In this document: positions 50,101 to 61,664 of the stretch, in pieces
How positions within the stretch are numbered: position 1 is the stretch's first letter
Layout of the letters: the number at the start of each line of letters is the position of its first letter
Source: Arenicola marina
Taxonomy: Eukaryota; Annelida; Polychaeta; Arenicolidae
NCBI GenBank assembly: GCA_964019135.1
Contig: OZ025249.1
Location: forward strand, 35,415,759 to 35,479,758
DNA length: 64,000 nucleotides
Direction of reading: 5' to 3'
Translations under genes and position numbers: made by a program
Notes under the pieces: model-generated
Told to the model about the DNA's origin: nothing
Databases searched by the model: none
Seen by the model: the letters and a program-made list of their open reading frames with translations, nothing else

Positions 50101-50848
50101 GTACGGCACATCTGTCAATGTGCTATACATCTGTCACAGTGTACGATACATCTGTCACAGTGTACAACACATCTGTCACAGTGTTCGACACATCTGTCCC
50201 AGTGTACAACACTTCTGTCACAGAGTACGACACATCTGTCACAGTGTACGACACATCTGTCACAGTGTACGACACATCTGTCACAGTTTACCACACATCT
50301 GTCACAGTGTACGACACATCTGTCAGTGGATACGACAAATCGGTCCGTATAAGACACAACAGTCACGTGAGTCACCATGGCGCAGCGTCCGCATACTAAC
50401 CCCAGAGACTAACCCTACCCCCACCCCCTCCCTCTCCCCGAGGCCACTAAGACGTCACAATGTCGCCATGGCGTCGAGAAACAAACATATTAGATGCCCA
50501 CCGCACGCAGCAATTGGGTAAGTGAACACCCGTGGGGCCAGCCTAGTACGTGGGATGCAAGGTTTGATTTCAAATCACGTATTCGTCCCGTCACTTTGCA
50601 CGTGCCAGGTTAAGGGTCCTCGCGGCCTTGACACTCGCTGCCCCTACCCAAGATCGTACGGTCGGCACTCGGCGCGAGGAGCCATGATCGGGGTGACATC
50701 GCGTGTTCGGCGTTAGCGGTAGAGCTGTTTCATACTATTCTTTCCCATCGGGGTAGTTATTAAAACTTACCTTATATGCTCTAAAGAGCAGATAGAGCTC
50801 TCTAGGCTTTGAGTCCATCGGCAGGCCGCTCACGAATAGCGTTCGCAC
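35102..50848 (-). CDS. RBPMS: Two-RRM RNA-binding protein, RBPMS / MEC-8 family (5' coding exon not placed)
   Basis: Eight coding positions (nine exons, two being alternatives) join in phase to about 298 residues. RRM1 has RNP2 LFVSGL, then [13 protein letters not shown], the alternative segment GYEGSLLKV.., RNP1 PVGFVTF and [16 protein letters not shown], very close to vertebrate RBPMS. A Pro/Ala/His-rich linker follows ([20 protein letters not shown], then [14 protein letters not shown]). RRM2 has RNP2 [20 protein letters not shown]1 PVAFVEY and [15 protein letters not shown], as in nematode MEC-8. Vertebrate RBPMS keeps only one RRM, so this is the ancestral two-RRM form. Family members bind CAC-containing RNA, dimerise through the RRM and control splicing. 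Only the N-terminal start is missing: the first recognised exon opens with GTG CGA ACG directly after an acceptor, so a short upstream exon must supply the ATG. Confidence 0.93.
35312..35422 (-). CDS. RBPMS: RBPMS-like, RRM2 last exon
   Basis: 111 bp, acceptor TTCTTTGCAG. Encodes [20 protein letters not shown] then [15 protein letters not shown]. The donor GAGATG/GTGCGC is weak. If it is not used the frame reads on for 25 codons ([10 protein letters not shown]...) to a TAA near 35234. Confidence 0.85.
35835..35904 (-). CDS. RBPMS: RBPMS-like, RRM2 RNP1 exon
   Basis: 70 bp, acceptor ACTTTCCAG, donor TATCAG/GTAATT. Encodes [19 protein letters not shown] and VEYQ. Confidence 0.92.
37064..37305 (-). 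CDS. RBPMS: RBPMS-like, linker end and RRM2 start
   Basis: 242 bp, acceptor GTTTTTGCAG, donor GGAAG/GTACAT (phase 2). Encodes a His/Pro/Met/Ser-rich linker, then [20 protein letters not shown] (RNP2 of RRM2). Confidence 0.92.
39045..39181 (-). CDS. RBPMS: RBPMS-like, linker exon
   Basis: 137 bp, acceptor ATAGCAG, donor GCACAG/GTACCG. Encodes [20 protein letters not shown] and [19 protein letters not shown], similar in style to the Trp-Ala-Pro-Tyr region that follows the RRM in vertebrate RBPMS. Confidence 0.88.
39669..40122. mobile_element. MITE-like element in an RBPMS-like intron
   Basis: GGTATTCATGGGCAATAATT plus AGCGCTACGCAAATCTAC on the left is matched in inverted orientation by GTAGACTTGCGTAGTGCTAA and the bases to GAATAC on the right. 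About 450 bp, no coding capacity. A second copy of the end motif (CGGTATTCACAACAATTACG, near 39900) suggests an internal or nested end. Confidence 0.65.
40123..40181. repeat. 12-bp tandem repeat GATTACGATAAA
   Basis: About four imperfect copies starting directly at the right end of the MITE-like element. Confidence 0.85.
40250..40388 (-). CDS. RBPMS: RBPMS-like, RRM1 end and linker start
   Basis: 139 bp, acceptor CTTTGCAG, donor CGGAC/GTAAGT (phase 1). Encodes [20 protein letters not shown] then a Lys/Gln/Pro-rich linker ending [10 protein letters not shown]. Confidence 0.93.
42120..42182 (-). CDS. RBPMS: RBPMS-like, RRM1 exon c (RNP1)
   Basis: 63 bp, acceptor CAACCTGCAG, donor CTCCAG/GTAGGC. 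Encodes [17 protein letters not shown] plus QDLQ: RNP1 and helix 2. Confidence 0.93.
42183..47232. other. 5-kb RBPMS-like intron
   Basis: AT-rich intron between RRM1 exon c and alternative exon B. It contains a three-copy ~46-bp tandem repeat (42905-43070) and a GC-rich patch at 44960-45130. No exon fitting RRM1 lies in it. Confidence 0.6.
42905..43070. repeat. ~46-bp tandem repeat, about 3 copies
   Basis: TATAACACGGG followed by GTAAAC.GTTGTCTG.GTA and AAACAC recurs at about 42925, 42971 and 43018. Confidence 0.75.
47233..47286 (-). CDS. RBPMS: RBPMS-like, RRM1 alternative exon B (54 bp)
   Basis: Acceptor TTTTTCCAG, donor CATCA/GTAAGT, phase 0/0. Encodes [18 protein letters not shown], the closer match to vertebrate RBPMS (GYEGSLIKLTSK). 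Confidence 0.92.
47406..47462 (-). CDS. RBPMS: RBPMS-like, RRM1 alternative exon A (57 bp)
   Basis: Acceptor CCCTTCTAG, donor ATATC/GTAAGT, phase 0/0. Encodes [19 protein letters not shown], which fills the same place in RRM1 as exon B 119 bp further on. Inferred mutually exclusive with it. Confidence 0.85.
48290..48400 (-). repeat. Possible tRNA-derived SINE fragment
   Basis: Minus strand reads TGTGGGTATAGGTTCGACTC, a strong polymerase III box B, preceded by a TGCAGACGATCCGAATTAG stretch that could be an anticodon-arm remnant. No intact tRNA fold. Confidence 0.3.
49880..50340. repeat. 19/21-bp minisatellite, about 22 copies
   Basis: Unit CGACACATCTGTCACAGTGTA, with 19-bp variants lacking one CA. 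Three open plus-strand frames across it are products of the repeat. On the transcribed (minus) strand most units read ACACTGTGACAGATGTGTCG. It lies in the intron just after RRM1 exon a. Confidence 0.95.
50771..50848 (-). CDS. RBPMS: RBPMS-like, RRM1 exon a
   Basis: 78 bp, acceptor TTTGCTTGCAG, donor TATAAG/GTAAGT. Encodes [18 protein letters not shown] and YLLFRAYK (RNP2 and helix 1). Phase 0 at both ends. Confidence 0.95.
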
Positions 50849-51006
50849 CTGCAAGCAAACAAGAAAAACACATGAGAAACCACGCACACACTATAGAATA
50901 CATACAATGAGGTACCAGAAAAAATTCATAGGTGATCAAAAAATACGCGCCACCATGCAATATCAAAGTGGGCCTATCCCCCCATGTGGAGACTGAGACT
51001 AATCCT

Positions 51007-51430
51007 CACCCACCTCAGGTCACGCTCAGGCGACCAATCCTTACCGTCCACAGGTCACCCTCAGGCGACCAATCCCGTCCCCCTCCCACAGGTCACCCTC
51101 AGGCACCCAATCCCGTCCCCCTCCCACAGGTCACCCTCAGGCGCCCAATCCCGCCCCCCTCAGGCGCCCAATCCCGCCTCTCTCCCACAGGTCACCCTCA
51201 GACGCCCAATCCCGTCCCCCTCCCACAGGTCACCCTCAGGCGCCCAATCCCGCCCCTCTCCCATAGGTCACCCTCAGGCGCCCAATCCCGCCCCTCTCCC
51301 ATAGGTCACCCTCAGGCGCCCAATCCCGTCCCCCTCCCACAGGTCACCCTCAGGCGCCCAATCCCGCCCCTCTCCCATATGTCCCCCTCAGGCGCCCAAT
51401 CCCGCCCCTCTCCCACAGGTCACCCTCAGC
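51007..51430. repeat. 38-bp minisatellite, about 11 copies
   Basis: Unit CAGGTCACCCTCAGGCGCCC plus AATCCCGTCCCCCTCCCA, with some shortened units. Open frames on the plus strand are repeat artefacts. Confidence 0.95.
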
Positions 51431-52029
51431 CTCCGTTCCATTCGCCAGTCTCCGATCGGCACCCACCCTCCCTAGTTCAATCCAGCAGGTCTCCACGTCT
51501 AAAACCTGCAGCACAATGGACACTGACACTATCAGATTGCAGCTGTACCAGAGCGAGATCGCGAACCTCATAATGGCTGACATAGTTTTGGATCGGAGAG
51601 CTTTTTCACGCTCTCCAAATCCGCAAATCGCCTCTATTGGAATTCAATAGTCCCTCGAGGCAGGATCAAAGGAACTTGCAATTAACCACATTACTGGTTC
51701 CTGGCCACCCAGCCACACCGCCCCCGCCCCATCCACCACAGCCACACCCCACCACCAGGCCACCACCACGCCATCACCGAGCCACCATCAGGCCACCACC
51801 ACACCGCCACACCCCCACCCTCCGCCCCAGCAGCGCCCAGTCAGACATCGGGGTAGCCAAGCATGAAGCATCGCGACCAGGGCTACAGACGCCCATTCCG
51901 GCCCAAGGGTAATTACATCTGAACAGACAGACCGCTTATGTTCGGGCTGGTGGCACAACGCCTGTAATCAGGAAATCTCCGTTATGACGACGAGACGGCA
52001 TGGTGAAGTCTATCGAGGAAGGGCGGGGC

Positions 52030-52145
52030 AGTGCAGCTTTTGGGGGGGTGGGGTGGGGAGGCGGCGGCGAAACGGCGAGGGGGGGGATTGAGGAGGAGGG
52101 TTGAGGAGGGGGAAGCGGAGAGGGGGGGGGGAGGGGGACGGTGTG
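52030..52145 (+). repeat. G-rich tract with G-quadruplex potential
   Basis: Successive runs of four to ten G separated by one to a few bases on the plus strand, for example TGGGGGGGTGGGGTGGGGAG near 52040. Confidence 0.6.
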
Positions 52146-52409
52146 GGGGTCAGCGTTAAGAGGGACCAACATATCCCTCAGTCTAGCCATATGCTTCCAG
52201 CCACTAGTCTGGTTGGGTCGTTCAGAATGAACACAACGAGGCAGACCCCTCATTACGGCGCGGACACCGTGCTAAGTGACACCGGTGACACCCAGGGCGC
52301 CGAGGGCATCCTCCCGGTGGGGGCAAGGACCGCAACAAACAGTGACGTCACTGTGCGCCACAACTAGGCCCGTCTCCCTGGTGCCATCAGCGATAAACAG
52401 CCGCGTACC

Positions 52410-52720
52410 ATGATCTATCGGTGTCATAATCTACAATGGTCTATCGGTGTCATAATCTATGACGATCCACCGGTGTGATAATCTATGATGATCTATAGGT
52501 GGGATAATCTACAATGATCCATCGGTGATAATCTACAATGGTCTATTGGTGTGATAATCTACAATGATCTATAGGTGTCCTGATCTACAATGGTCTATCT
52601 GTGTCGTAATCTACAATGATCTATAGGTGTCCTGATCTACAATGGTCTATCTGTGTCGTAATCTACAATGATCTAGCTGTGTGGTAATCTACAATAAACT
52701 GTCGGTTTCATAATCTACCT
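52410..52720. repeat. ~25-bp minisatellite, about 12 diverged copies
   Basis: ATAATCTACAATGATCTATA with GGTGT recurs with drift (ATCTATCTGTGTCGT variants). Confidence 0.9.
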
Positions 52721-54834
52721 TCCAGACGTAAGTTAATATGGAAAACATATTTGGCGCAACCGATATATTTATGAGAGTATTCCTTGCATAGACAGACCGG
52801 TACATCCTTGTAATGTGCCAATAGATTTTCTATGCGCAATTTTGTAAACGCGAAACAAGCACGCAAGCCCGAATGAGGCAGTAGCCATGTGTTGGTGCAT
52901 TTCGACGCCAGAATGCCAACACTGCCGAATGCGATTACATTGGCGTAATGTGCTCCAGCGTAATTGAACGAAGAAAAAACAAAGGAATTCTAGTTACGGC
53001 GTCTTCGTGACGACAAGAACACAAACAATTTGGCCGATGTAGAATGTACAATGAGTTTCTCATGCCTGCCACTTCCATTCCGATGTTATCCATCGTCCCA
53101 CCCTTGTTAGGCCGACGAAAGCGGGATGTCCGCGCTAAAGCCGGTCGCAGCCCTAATCCGTGCCTCAACCCATATTTCTTGCACGTTATCACAAGGGGAC
53201 CATGGCTTCGTCTCCGCCCGGACCAGGACAGCACTGTCATTAATTTACAACGGTAATCAGATAAAAAGGAAAGCGGCAAGCCAAACGGAAACGTTGCTAA
53301 CATATCTACCGCAGCAAGCTTTCATTCCGGTGGCTGGAATGTCGTGATTGAGGAACGCCTTAGCAATATAAAAGCTCGACTGTTTTGTTTCTTTCATACC
53401 AAACATATTCACTTGATCATATATGGGATATGAAGTGGTTTCACATAGCGGCAGCATTGGGCTTTCCACTGTGATTATGTCACGCTCGGTATGCCTCGTT
53501 TCTCCTGTGTATTCACCCCGGGCTTCACACGCTGGGCTGGGGTTGTTCTGACACCCCCACCCCCTTTCATGACCCTGACCCCCTATCCCAATCCCCCTCC
53601 TCCTCCTCCTTGACTTCCGCTCCCAAATGAAGCTATTTGCGGAGGCTGAAGGGGCGGTGGCGACCTACCTGGCCGCCATTTATTACGGTGTCTGACCATT
53701 CAGGCCATGATGTGCCGGGCGCAGGGGGACAGAAACTCAATGTCACTCGGCCCCGTTATTAACCACTCGTGAGACCAGGGGGCGCTCGCTCCCCGGCACC
53801 GCTTCCTCGCGACAGTCCCTTCCCCCTTTTTCTTCGCTTTCTTAACGGGCTTAGCGCCTCCTTGTAGGTTCCCTATCCCTGGCTCACACCGTCCACGGGG
53901 CCTAAGTAAGCACATCCCCTCCACGTTTGCCATTAGGCATGAGCCCCCTCACCAAATCCACACCTCCGGGGTCGCCGAGCTAATGAGTTCACAACAAACA
54001 GGTCAGTAAAATCAGGACCTCGCATGTTAGAAAATAACTTAATAAAAATACATTTCCCTTTGCAGCCAGTTCCTTTATTAAGTGCCTCGAAGTGTCAACG
54101 ATTGTGGGGGGCGTCCCAGGCCAATACAATCTTACTGAAGAGGGTCATATTCGAAGGTCGACTATCTTGACGCACCATCATGGATTAAGTTGGACGACGG
54201 CTCAAAGAAAAAAAAGGGAACATGTCCGTACTCGCAAGCGCTGGAGAGCATATATAACGGCCATAAAGCGGACTGTCCTCGAAGTGTTTTTTTAGTGGCG
54301 GTGGTGGTAGTAGCAAAACAAACCAGCAGGCGGTGTCTTCTAGGCTTTTTTTTTATTCTGTCAGGTTATGTCGGTCCATTTCCAGGCTTCGGATGGTTTG
54401 GCCACGTTGAGCGTAGATCGGTATGGTTTTAAGACGAGCCGAGACCAGCCGGTGAGGAGAACACCCGCGGGTTTTCGCGTTCTACTTAAACGATACATAC
54501 ATATGATACCATCTCCAGGTGGGTCGGTTCTGACGTGTAGCGCACACGACGCTATTCCGCCCCGTGCCGTCCTGGCCGGTGGCCCGAGATGGACCTTAAA
54601 GTGGGCCCACGTCTATAGCCTAGTCATAATGAAAACCCCGTGGCATGCGATACCCGTTCAGAGGAGAGATGGGTTGGGGGAGTAACGGGAGGAAGACGGG
54701 CGTCTATTTATATACATATCAAAACAAGTGCAATGCTATAAGGAGAGAAAAAACAAACAGCCGGGAAGCCAAGAACCGCGTATATAACTCACTGTGCGTA
54801 TACAGTTTGGCGGAGCGGGGTGTGAAAGTGGAAG

Positions 54835-54864
54835 CACACCACACCACACCACACCACACCACAC
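54835..54864. repeat. (ACACC)n microsatellite
   Basis: Six perfect copies; a short (TA)n tract follows near 54905. Confidence 0.9.
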
Positions 54865-55269
54865 TCCCAATAACCTGCATATACCAGAGCTTCATATAAA
54901 AAAGATATATATATATATATATGAATAACAGTGGTACTGATCCAGGTGTTTCAAGGGGTCGGTTGCAGGAGGGTGGCTACATGAGGAGTGGTCTGTCAGC
55001 CCGCCCGAGGGCCTTCCCAGCCACCACGCCACCGGTTCTGGACAGGTAGCCCCGGCCACGGCCCCAGACCCGGGACATGGGAACCGAGACCCGGCAGTGA
55101 ATGCCAGCACGGATCCCGCGGGCTTCGCAAAACAAGCCTTCCGTATCCCCGTTACAAAGTCAACACGTGGGCGCTCAAAGGCCTTATGCTACAACCAGTG
55201 TTGCCGCCCGCAGTGGCAACGAGCAATGCTATGGGAAGCCTACACAGCGTGGGGGAGAGTATGAACACT

Positions 55270-55380
55270 GGAGTTGGGGGGCTGGGAGTGGGGGGTGGGG
55301 GATGGGGGCGCGGATGGAGGGTGGTGGGCGCGCGGATGGTGGGTGGAGGGCGCAGATGGGGGGAGGGGGTTTGAGTGGAA
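55270..55380 (+). repeat. G-rich tract with G-quadruplex potential
   Basis: GGGGGG, GGG, GGGGGG, GGGGG, GGGGG are separated by 1-4 bases around 55275-55312, which fits the G3+N1-7 quadruplex pattern on the plus strand. Confidence 0.65.
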
Positions 55381-57459
55381 GTGGAGGTGTGGATGAGGGG
55401 GATGATCGACTCGTGGGAGGGAAAGAGAAGCTAAATCTTCACTAGCCAAGGCAGGATGCAGAAAGTGGGAGGTCGCGAGGGGTGGACGGGTGGGGGGGTT
55501 GGGGGTGGTTGGGGGTGGTGGGGACAAGCCCTCTTCCTAACGCAGCCCTCTCGGAGAGTGGCGCACATCAAACGCGGGCAGATGGCACCTTTGTTGTGCG
55601 CCAGTCAGGCTTCTCGTGTTGCGCGGTAGTGTGATATGTGGGTCGGGATCCGCGGCCACCACGGCCCCCGCAGCCCCCCGCCAGGCACGGCCAGACCCGG
55701 CGAGGCGTGGGGTCGGCGGGACCGGAAAGGCACGGACCGGGGGCAGGAGGGGGCGGGGCCCGCAGCGACACCAGGCAGGACCAGATGTGGACGGGGGGCG
55801 TCAGCCCAGTTCGGGTCAAGCGTCCGCCATGACACACCGAGCTGTAGATCTATCCAGGGCAAGCTTGGGAGTGAGGCGTATTCATAATGCGAACATGCCA
55901 CATGCGGTAGGCGTCAATCACTGCCAGGGAGCTCAAGCTATACGACTCCGACCAGCTGTCTTCCACTATGGTATAAATCCAGACGACCGTAGACAATGAC
56001 GTTATCATATCGGTCACCGCGGTTTGATCGTACGTAAACGCACGTACTGACAAAACCAACCACTCAACATTCACGCGCCTTTTAGGCGGCTTGCTAGCGG
56101 CATTCATGAAAACGAATCCAAAAAAAGAGTTAAACTAATGACAGACACTGGGTTGGTCTAGATCTCAGACTACCGTTATAACCTCTGGACCCAGCAGGAG
56201 GAGACACCACCGTGACCAGGGACCCCCCACAAAACAACCATGTTTACCTTCGCCATCATCTGGCTGTGTCAAAATATTTATTCTATTCACATCGACAAAA
56301 ATGTAAGTCTCGTGCTCTGATAACGCTTGCTAAACCTTGGGTCATCCCGGTGTTGGCACACAACTATGACGAGGCACATTGCCATCATGGCGTGGAACGT
56401 TCGACGAAACCACAAACGTACGAAACAGCAACAGTCCCTGACCCACCATTCCCACGCAATAAACGAAAAGAAAACACACTGGGCCAGCTAGGTCTGTGAT
56501 ATTGCCAGCTTCTTTCCGTGGCCGGTCGGTGACTACGCATGTTGGGACGAAAGTCTCGACAAAAATAGGTTCTAATGACCATTAAAACAGAGCCGGGCAG
56601 ATGGCAATGAATTCCTTATTAGAAGAAGTAGCTTGATAGCTACGACCGGACCTTTCTTCGACCCACTACTAATTTCCCGTTCGGCCGGCAGTCCACTCGT
56701 CCCGCACGCAGCCCGGCGGAGAGAGAGATGGGGGGGGGGGGTGGACGTAAGAGGGAGGGAGGGACAGATGGATAGAGGGACAGAGACAGACCGGGGAGAG
56801 GACAAGACCAGCAGAGAGGGGGGGGGGGGCGTCGTGAGGCTTGGACAGACTTCCACGGCGAGGGCCAGTGGCATCATGGGGCGGATATTGAGCCCAATAA
56901 TAGTGCATTGTAGACGGCTAATCCCGAGGCTATTATCAAGATGGGGCCTATGACTGAAGCACCTGCCCGCCTCACCCTGGATGCAGACAGCTTGCGAAGG
57001 TACGGAGGGCGACGCGGGAGTGCGTGTGGGTGTGGCCACCCTCCCGGGGTGGGGGGGTGGGGGGTTGGGAGGAGTGAAGCTCGGGGTAAGAGTGAGAAAT
57101 CCACCATAGTCCAGCCTACCAATGCCCAGTGTACCAAGGACCATACAGACGTCTACTTAAACTAACCATAACATGTCGGTGGCTGATTGATCCGCCGCGT
57201 GCATCTTAGTCCTCACGAGTAACGGAGTCCATTCTTAACGCTATGTTAACGGGTGATCATAGGCAACCATTGCCAGTGAGCGATATCATGGTAAGAGTTC
57301 AGTAAATAAGTGGTGAGGAAGAAGGTGCACCATAACCCAGCAAAAGTCGTCTGGAGCGGCGCAGACCGCATGAATCAACCCAGATTGAATGGTTATTTCG
57401 TTGTATATTCAGGACGCTTTAACCACTTTGGGTCATATCGGGTCAATGGGAGAAAAAAG

Positions 57460-57620
57460 GGAGAGCGGATCCATGTCCACGGGGGTAACCCCCTACTCTT
57501 TGCGAAGAAGGACATGCGATCTTTATCCTGCGACCACACAGATATGGCCACAGCGGGGCTCGAACCACCGACCCACGTGCCGTTAGGCTCCTGATTATTG
57601 GAGCATCAATAATAAAACAG
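57460..57620 (-). repeat. tRNA-derived SINE fragment
   Basis: Minus strand has CCAATAATCAGGAGCCTAAC, then GGGTCGGTGGTTCGAGCCCC: an anticodon-arm-like stretch followed by a textbook box B, then a tRNA-unrelated tail. The 5' half with box A is not recognisable. Confidence 0.4.
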
Positions 57621-60600
57621 ACCGATCGATGTGCCTTACGTCACTATCGACGTCACTGCAGAGGCCTGCATCATCCAACACTATTCAAGATGCCAGTATC
57701 TTAGTATTATTATAGACATCCACTGACATTGAAGACATTTGCAGATTATGACTGCAATACTCGGGATATGGGAACAAGGCTGGGCGGGTGGCGTGGGGAT
57801 CGCACAGTAACCGGGACGGTCAAAGCAATAAGCTAACACAAAAGTAACAATCACGAAAAAACAGGTTCGTGTTTTGCTCATGGCACTCATGGCACTTACA
57901 ATGTGAAATACCCGAAAAATAACAACACGAACGCGTCTCGCATTGCTAAGGTCGCGACTTCACAAACGGAACCGCAACGGCAATAAAAACATCTTTCACA
58001 ACAGTCAGCGGCCCTTGAAAAGAGGTGATATTCTCCTTTTTTCCCCTAAGCGTCTTATACGTTGAGCGGTGCTCGCAATGATGAATCCAGGTCAGAGAGC
58101 GAAACTTCAAAACGAACTTGAGAATTCCTAGAGACGTAAAAAATTCAGGTAAGCAAATCAACAGTTCGAAAGAAAAAAAAATCCCGCCGCTCTCTACGAT
58201 ACCGTTATTAAGTTGTATCGCTCACACGGAACGCAAACAGTCCGAGAGCAAAGCGGAGGGGAAAAACTCACACAGGCGATTTACATGTTCCGTCTAATGC
58301 AGATGGTCTACGTCTTAAGCGCAGTGTTAAGAGACACTCGTAGACATTTCATGGACACTTCCACCCGATGAGCGGTGTTTGTTTGTCGACAAGAGGGACC
58401 AAACACCCCGCTGCCCACACAGACGGCCGACTCCGTGCAATGCTTGTCAGCCGGTTTCCTTGGAGAAGCTCCTCACATCGCAATGACGACTCGCCAAAAC
58501 GGATAAGAAAGATTGCGTATGAGGCTGAGCGTGTCCCACGTAACTCCGTAAGGCCGTTTCACAGTCGCGCTCGCAGTCCCGGGCTCTATATGCCTTGGCA
58601 TTGGCCGTCCAGTCAACCATTTTGTCGGCGTGATCCAGCTTAGGAACCGAGATAGCCGAGCCAAACTCACGGGCCGATTGGTAAATTTGCTCAGCACACC
58701 GCAGAGGTTGGCGAGACGGCCGCCAAAGTCAAGTGGTCTGACCGTCGCCGTGTTGACACGGTATGACCCACGCGTCCTCCACCCCACCACGCCACCCCAC
58801 CCAGCTACCCACCGCCAGATAGCTACGGTATCCTCGTCAGATAAATACCAGCACACACCCACTGTCACGTCAAATGAACGGCTTATTGCCGGGCTCACCA
58901 TGCGCCTCGGCATCTCGCACTAACCAGTCACGATTTATCTGCTCTTTTACGTCTGTTTATCAATCTACCTCTTCTCAAAGTAAACGGGAATCAAATAGCG
59001 GTCCGATATATGGTGATCAAAAAAAGTGCGTATTGAGACATCGCACCCACTAAATATATTCATACCGCTTCCTAACGTACTTTGTAAAACAGTCAACCAC
59101 TTTCACAGGTGCCCATGCAGATGCTCCGAAAGGGGACATCTGAGCCCATCAGTTCCTGTTATCAACTAATTAACTTTTAATTATTGAAGAGCATCGGTTC
59201 AGGTGCGTCGCGCCACTGTCTTCCATCTTGTAGCGGGGGGCACAGACCTCCTGCCTGGCCATCTGGCACCACTTTGAGTTGCGATGTGGCGACAGGAAAG
59301 CGAAATGAAGCAGTCCGGGCATTCCGAAGATATATGTTTACACGCAACGGATTGGACAAAACATCTGTCTACCCATCAAAACCCCTGAAAAGAGATAAAA
59401 ATGGCCATCGTTCCAATGTTCCAGCTTTGCAGAGAGCAAAGAGATCAAGAAATTCATTTCCGCCGAAGTCGTCACTGTGCGAGTGAGTGGGGTAGGCGTC
59501 ACCGAGTCTGTGGTGGGCCCTGAGAGACACCACGTCCGGCTGGTGATTGCAAGTGCCCCCCAGGTCATATATTGCACAGCCAATGCTGGCCACCGACAAG
59601 ACATGTGCCCCATCAGACAGACTCACCTACACCACTCACAGGCGGCATGGCCTCACTTTCCCGTCAACACCCCTCTCCCCCAATCCCCTTCCTTTCCCCA
59701 CCCCTCCCAATCCATGCCCTGCCATCCCTCCCTCCCTCCCTCCCATCCTCACCATCCACACTGCTTCACCCTCTTACATCCCCCTCCCAGCCCACACCCC
59801 ACACGGCCGACCCCCACAACACTGCCCGTTTCCCGTGGTTACCCAGGCCCCAGCTTGTTGCCGATTGCGGGCAGCCAGCCTTTTGCCTCATCATCAAATC
59901 GAATTTCCCGCAAACAAATTGGCGGTGTGTTCCATCATTCGATTGTCGTAAATTTCCAATCAGGGTCCGGGGTGTAGCCTCCTCCAGGGCGACCCCCGGC
60001 CACTGAACGGGTGACCCGCGGCCACCGGGCGGGCCAGAAGGCCACCGGACCGCTCTACATCATCCCTTCACCCTACCACCACCACCACCACACACCCCAT
60101 TTTATCTTCCACTTCTCACATCATCGTCTCATCGCTCTTTCTACTCCTATTTTTGTTCGATATAGTCTCTCTTTTCATATTGATCCATTACGCTGTCATC
60201 GATTTTTTGGCAGTCTCAAAGTAATGCGATAATACAAAGACATAGCATGGTCAAGACAGATGCAAATTTTGGCTTTACGGCTGCCATCAAAAAAGCAAGA
60301 AAACGTAACCTAGCGTACGTAACGTAAGTACATGGCGTAGCATTAGGTCTCTCACCAGCCGAAGGGTACAGCTTTTAAACCGCCAGAACCGTCAACCAGC
60401 CAGAGTATAAATCAAAGGGCGCCAGCGGTTTCAGTGTGTTTTAGTGGCACCACAACGACGTCAGAAATCGTGGCTGTGACCTCGCCCCCTTAGTCCCCGG
60501 TTTCCCCTCCCTCCTCCCTCCTCCCCCCTCCTCCACGCCGACCGTCCACTGAAAGGACGTAAGAGCAGGTGCATGGGGAACCAGTGTAAGCCACGTTAGA

Positions 60601-61635
60601 CGAGCAGGAAGCAAAGGAGGCCAAATCGAAGGGAAGGAGAGAGCGACGTCAACGACCAGGAGACCGGGATCCGGAGAGAACGTGCTGCCATCGTGTGGTT
60701 GTCACGCCGGCCTTGACCAGCGCCGCGACAGTGGGCGATAATAGGACTAAATGACAGACTGGCTACTCCCCGCGGTACGCGGACGCGTAGTAATTAACGT
60801 CTCTCGATGCCAGAACACGACAGTCTTCCATCATGGCAGAATAAAATTGGCAGAAACAGACGGTGGCATTTTCGCTGACGATGCCTTTTTTGGGTCTTCA
60901 GTTAAATTAAAAAGATCAGTTTTATTGTGTCGTTAAATACCAGGGGACTTGTTCCCCTGTTTGCGTTATATCGTTACGTTTATTTGCTCCGGCCGTTCTT
61001 ACCCCGTCGTTTTTGTCCCATTCCCATTGCAGTCCCTTTTTAACAATATTTAGCATCTGCGCTGGCGCCATGAATTAAGGTCTCCGGCAACGGACAGCCA
61101 AACACCATAATTACCTCAATAAGAATGATGTAAGAGCCCCTTAGCGCGGCAGACAGACCGTCCTCCCTGAGACTCTTGTCGTTGATGACAATGGTCTTCG
61201 CTTGCCAAGCCAGACCCTCTCTCATAATGAAAACTGTTCCATATTGGGCCAATCTCAGACTGCGTGTCTCCGACTGCAGTCTCCACCGGCATTGATGTCA
61301 GCGAAGCCCCGAAACCAGAGAGGCAGTCACCCTTGTTTTGTCGCCGCCGCTACTACCGGGCCACGCCGAGACAAGGCCGAGAAGCAGCGTGGAGCAGGGG
61401 CAGAGAGCGGAAGACCGGGTGCCCCCCCCCCGCCCCCCACCCCCTCTCCCTCCACAAGGAGCGGGCATGGAGGGAAGGGGGTAGATGGGGGGAGAACGCA
61501 ACTTTCCGCTTGATTACCAAAAGCCCCAAGGACATGCCGCTGGAAGTGGTAAAAGCAGGCACAGGGTCAAGAGAAATCCGACGGAAGGAAGGATGTGGTT
61601 GAAGAGAAGCCACAGGGAGGGGGCAACGTGCCGGA

Positions 61636-61664
61636 CAGCCAGCCAGCCAGCCAGCCAGCCAGCC
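61636..61664. repeat. (CAGC)n microsatellite
   Basis: About seven tandem CAGC copies. Confidence 0.9.

Larger units (their letters stand above)
47463..50770. other. 3.3-kb RBPMS-like intron upstream of the alternative exons
   Basis: Holds a possible tRNA-derived fragment (about 48290-48400), a poly-C tract near 48800 and the 19/21-bp array at 49880-50340. No other exon recognised. Confidence 0.55.

Noticed and set aside
49895-50521. Plus-strand frames of 130-208 codons over the 21-bp array
   Set aside because: They are repeat translation only (TSVTVYD and similar) within an intron of the minus-strand gene.
61040-61252. Minus-strand frame MAQYGTVFIMREGLAW... ending at a phase-0 donor, as first exon of the RBPMS-like gene
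   Set aside because: Phase fits, but its hydrophobic, ordered look is unlike the short disordered N-termini of the family, and no promoter features adjoin it.
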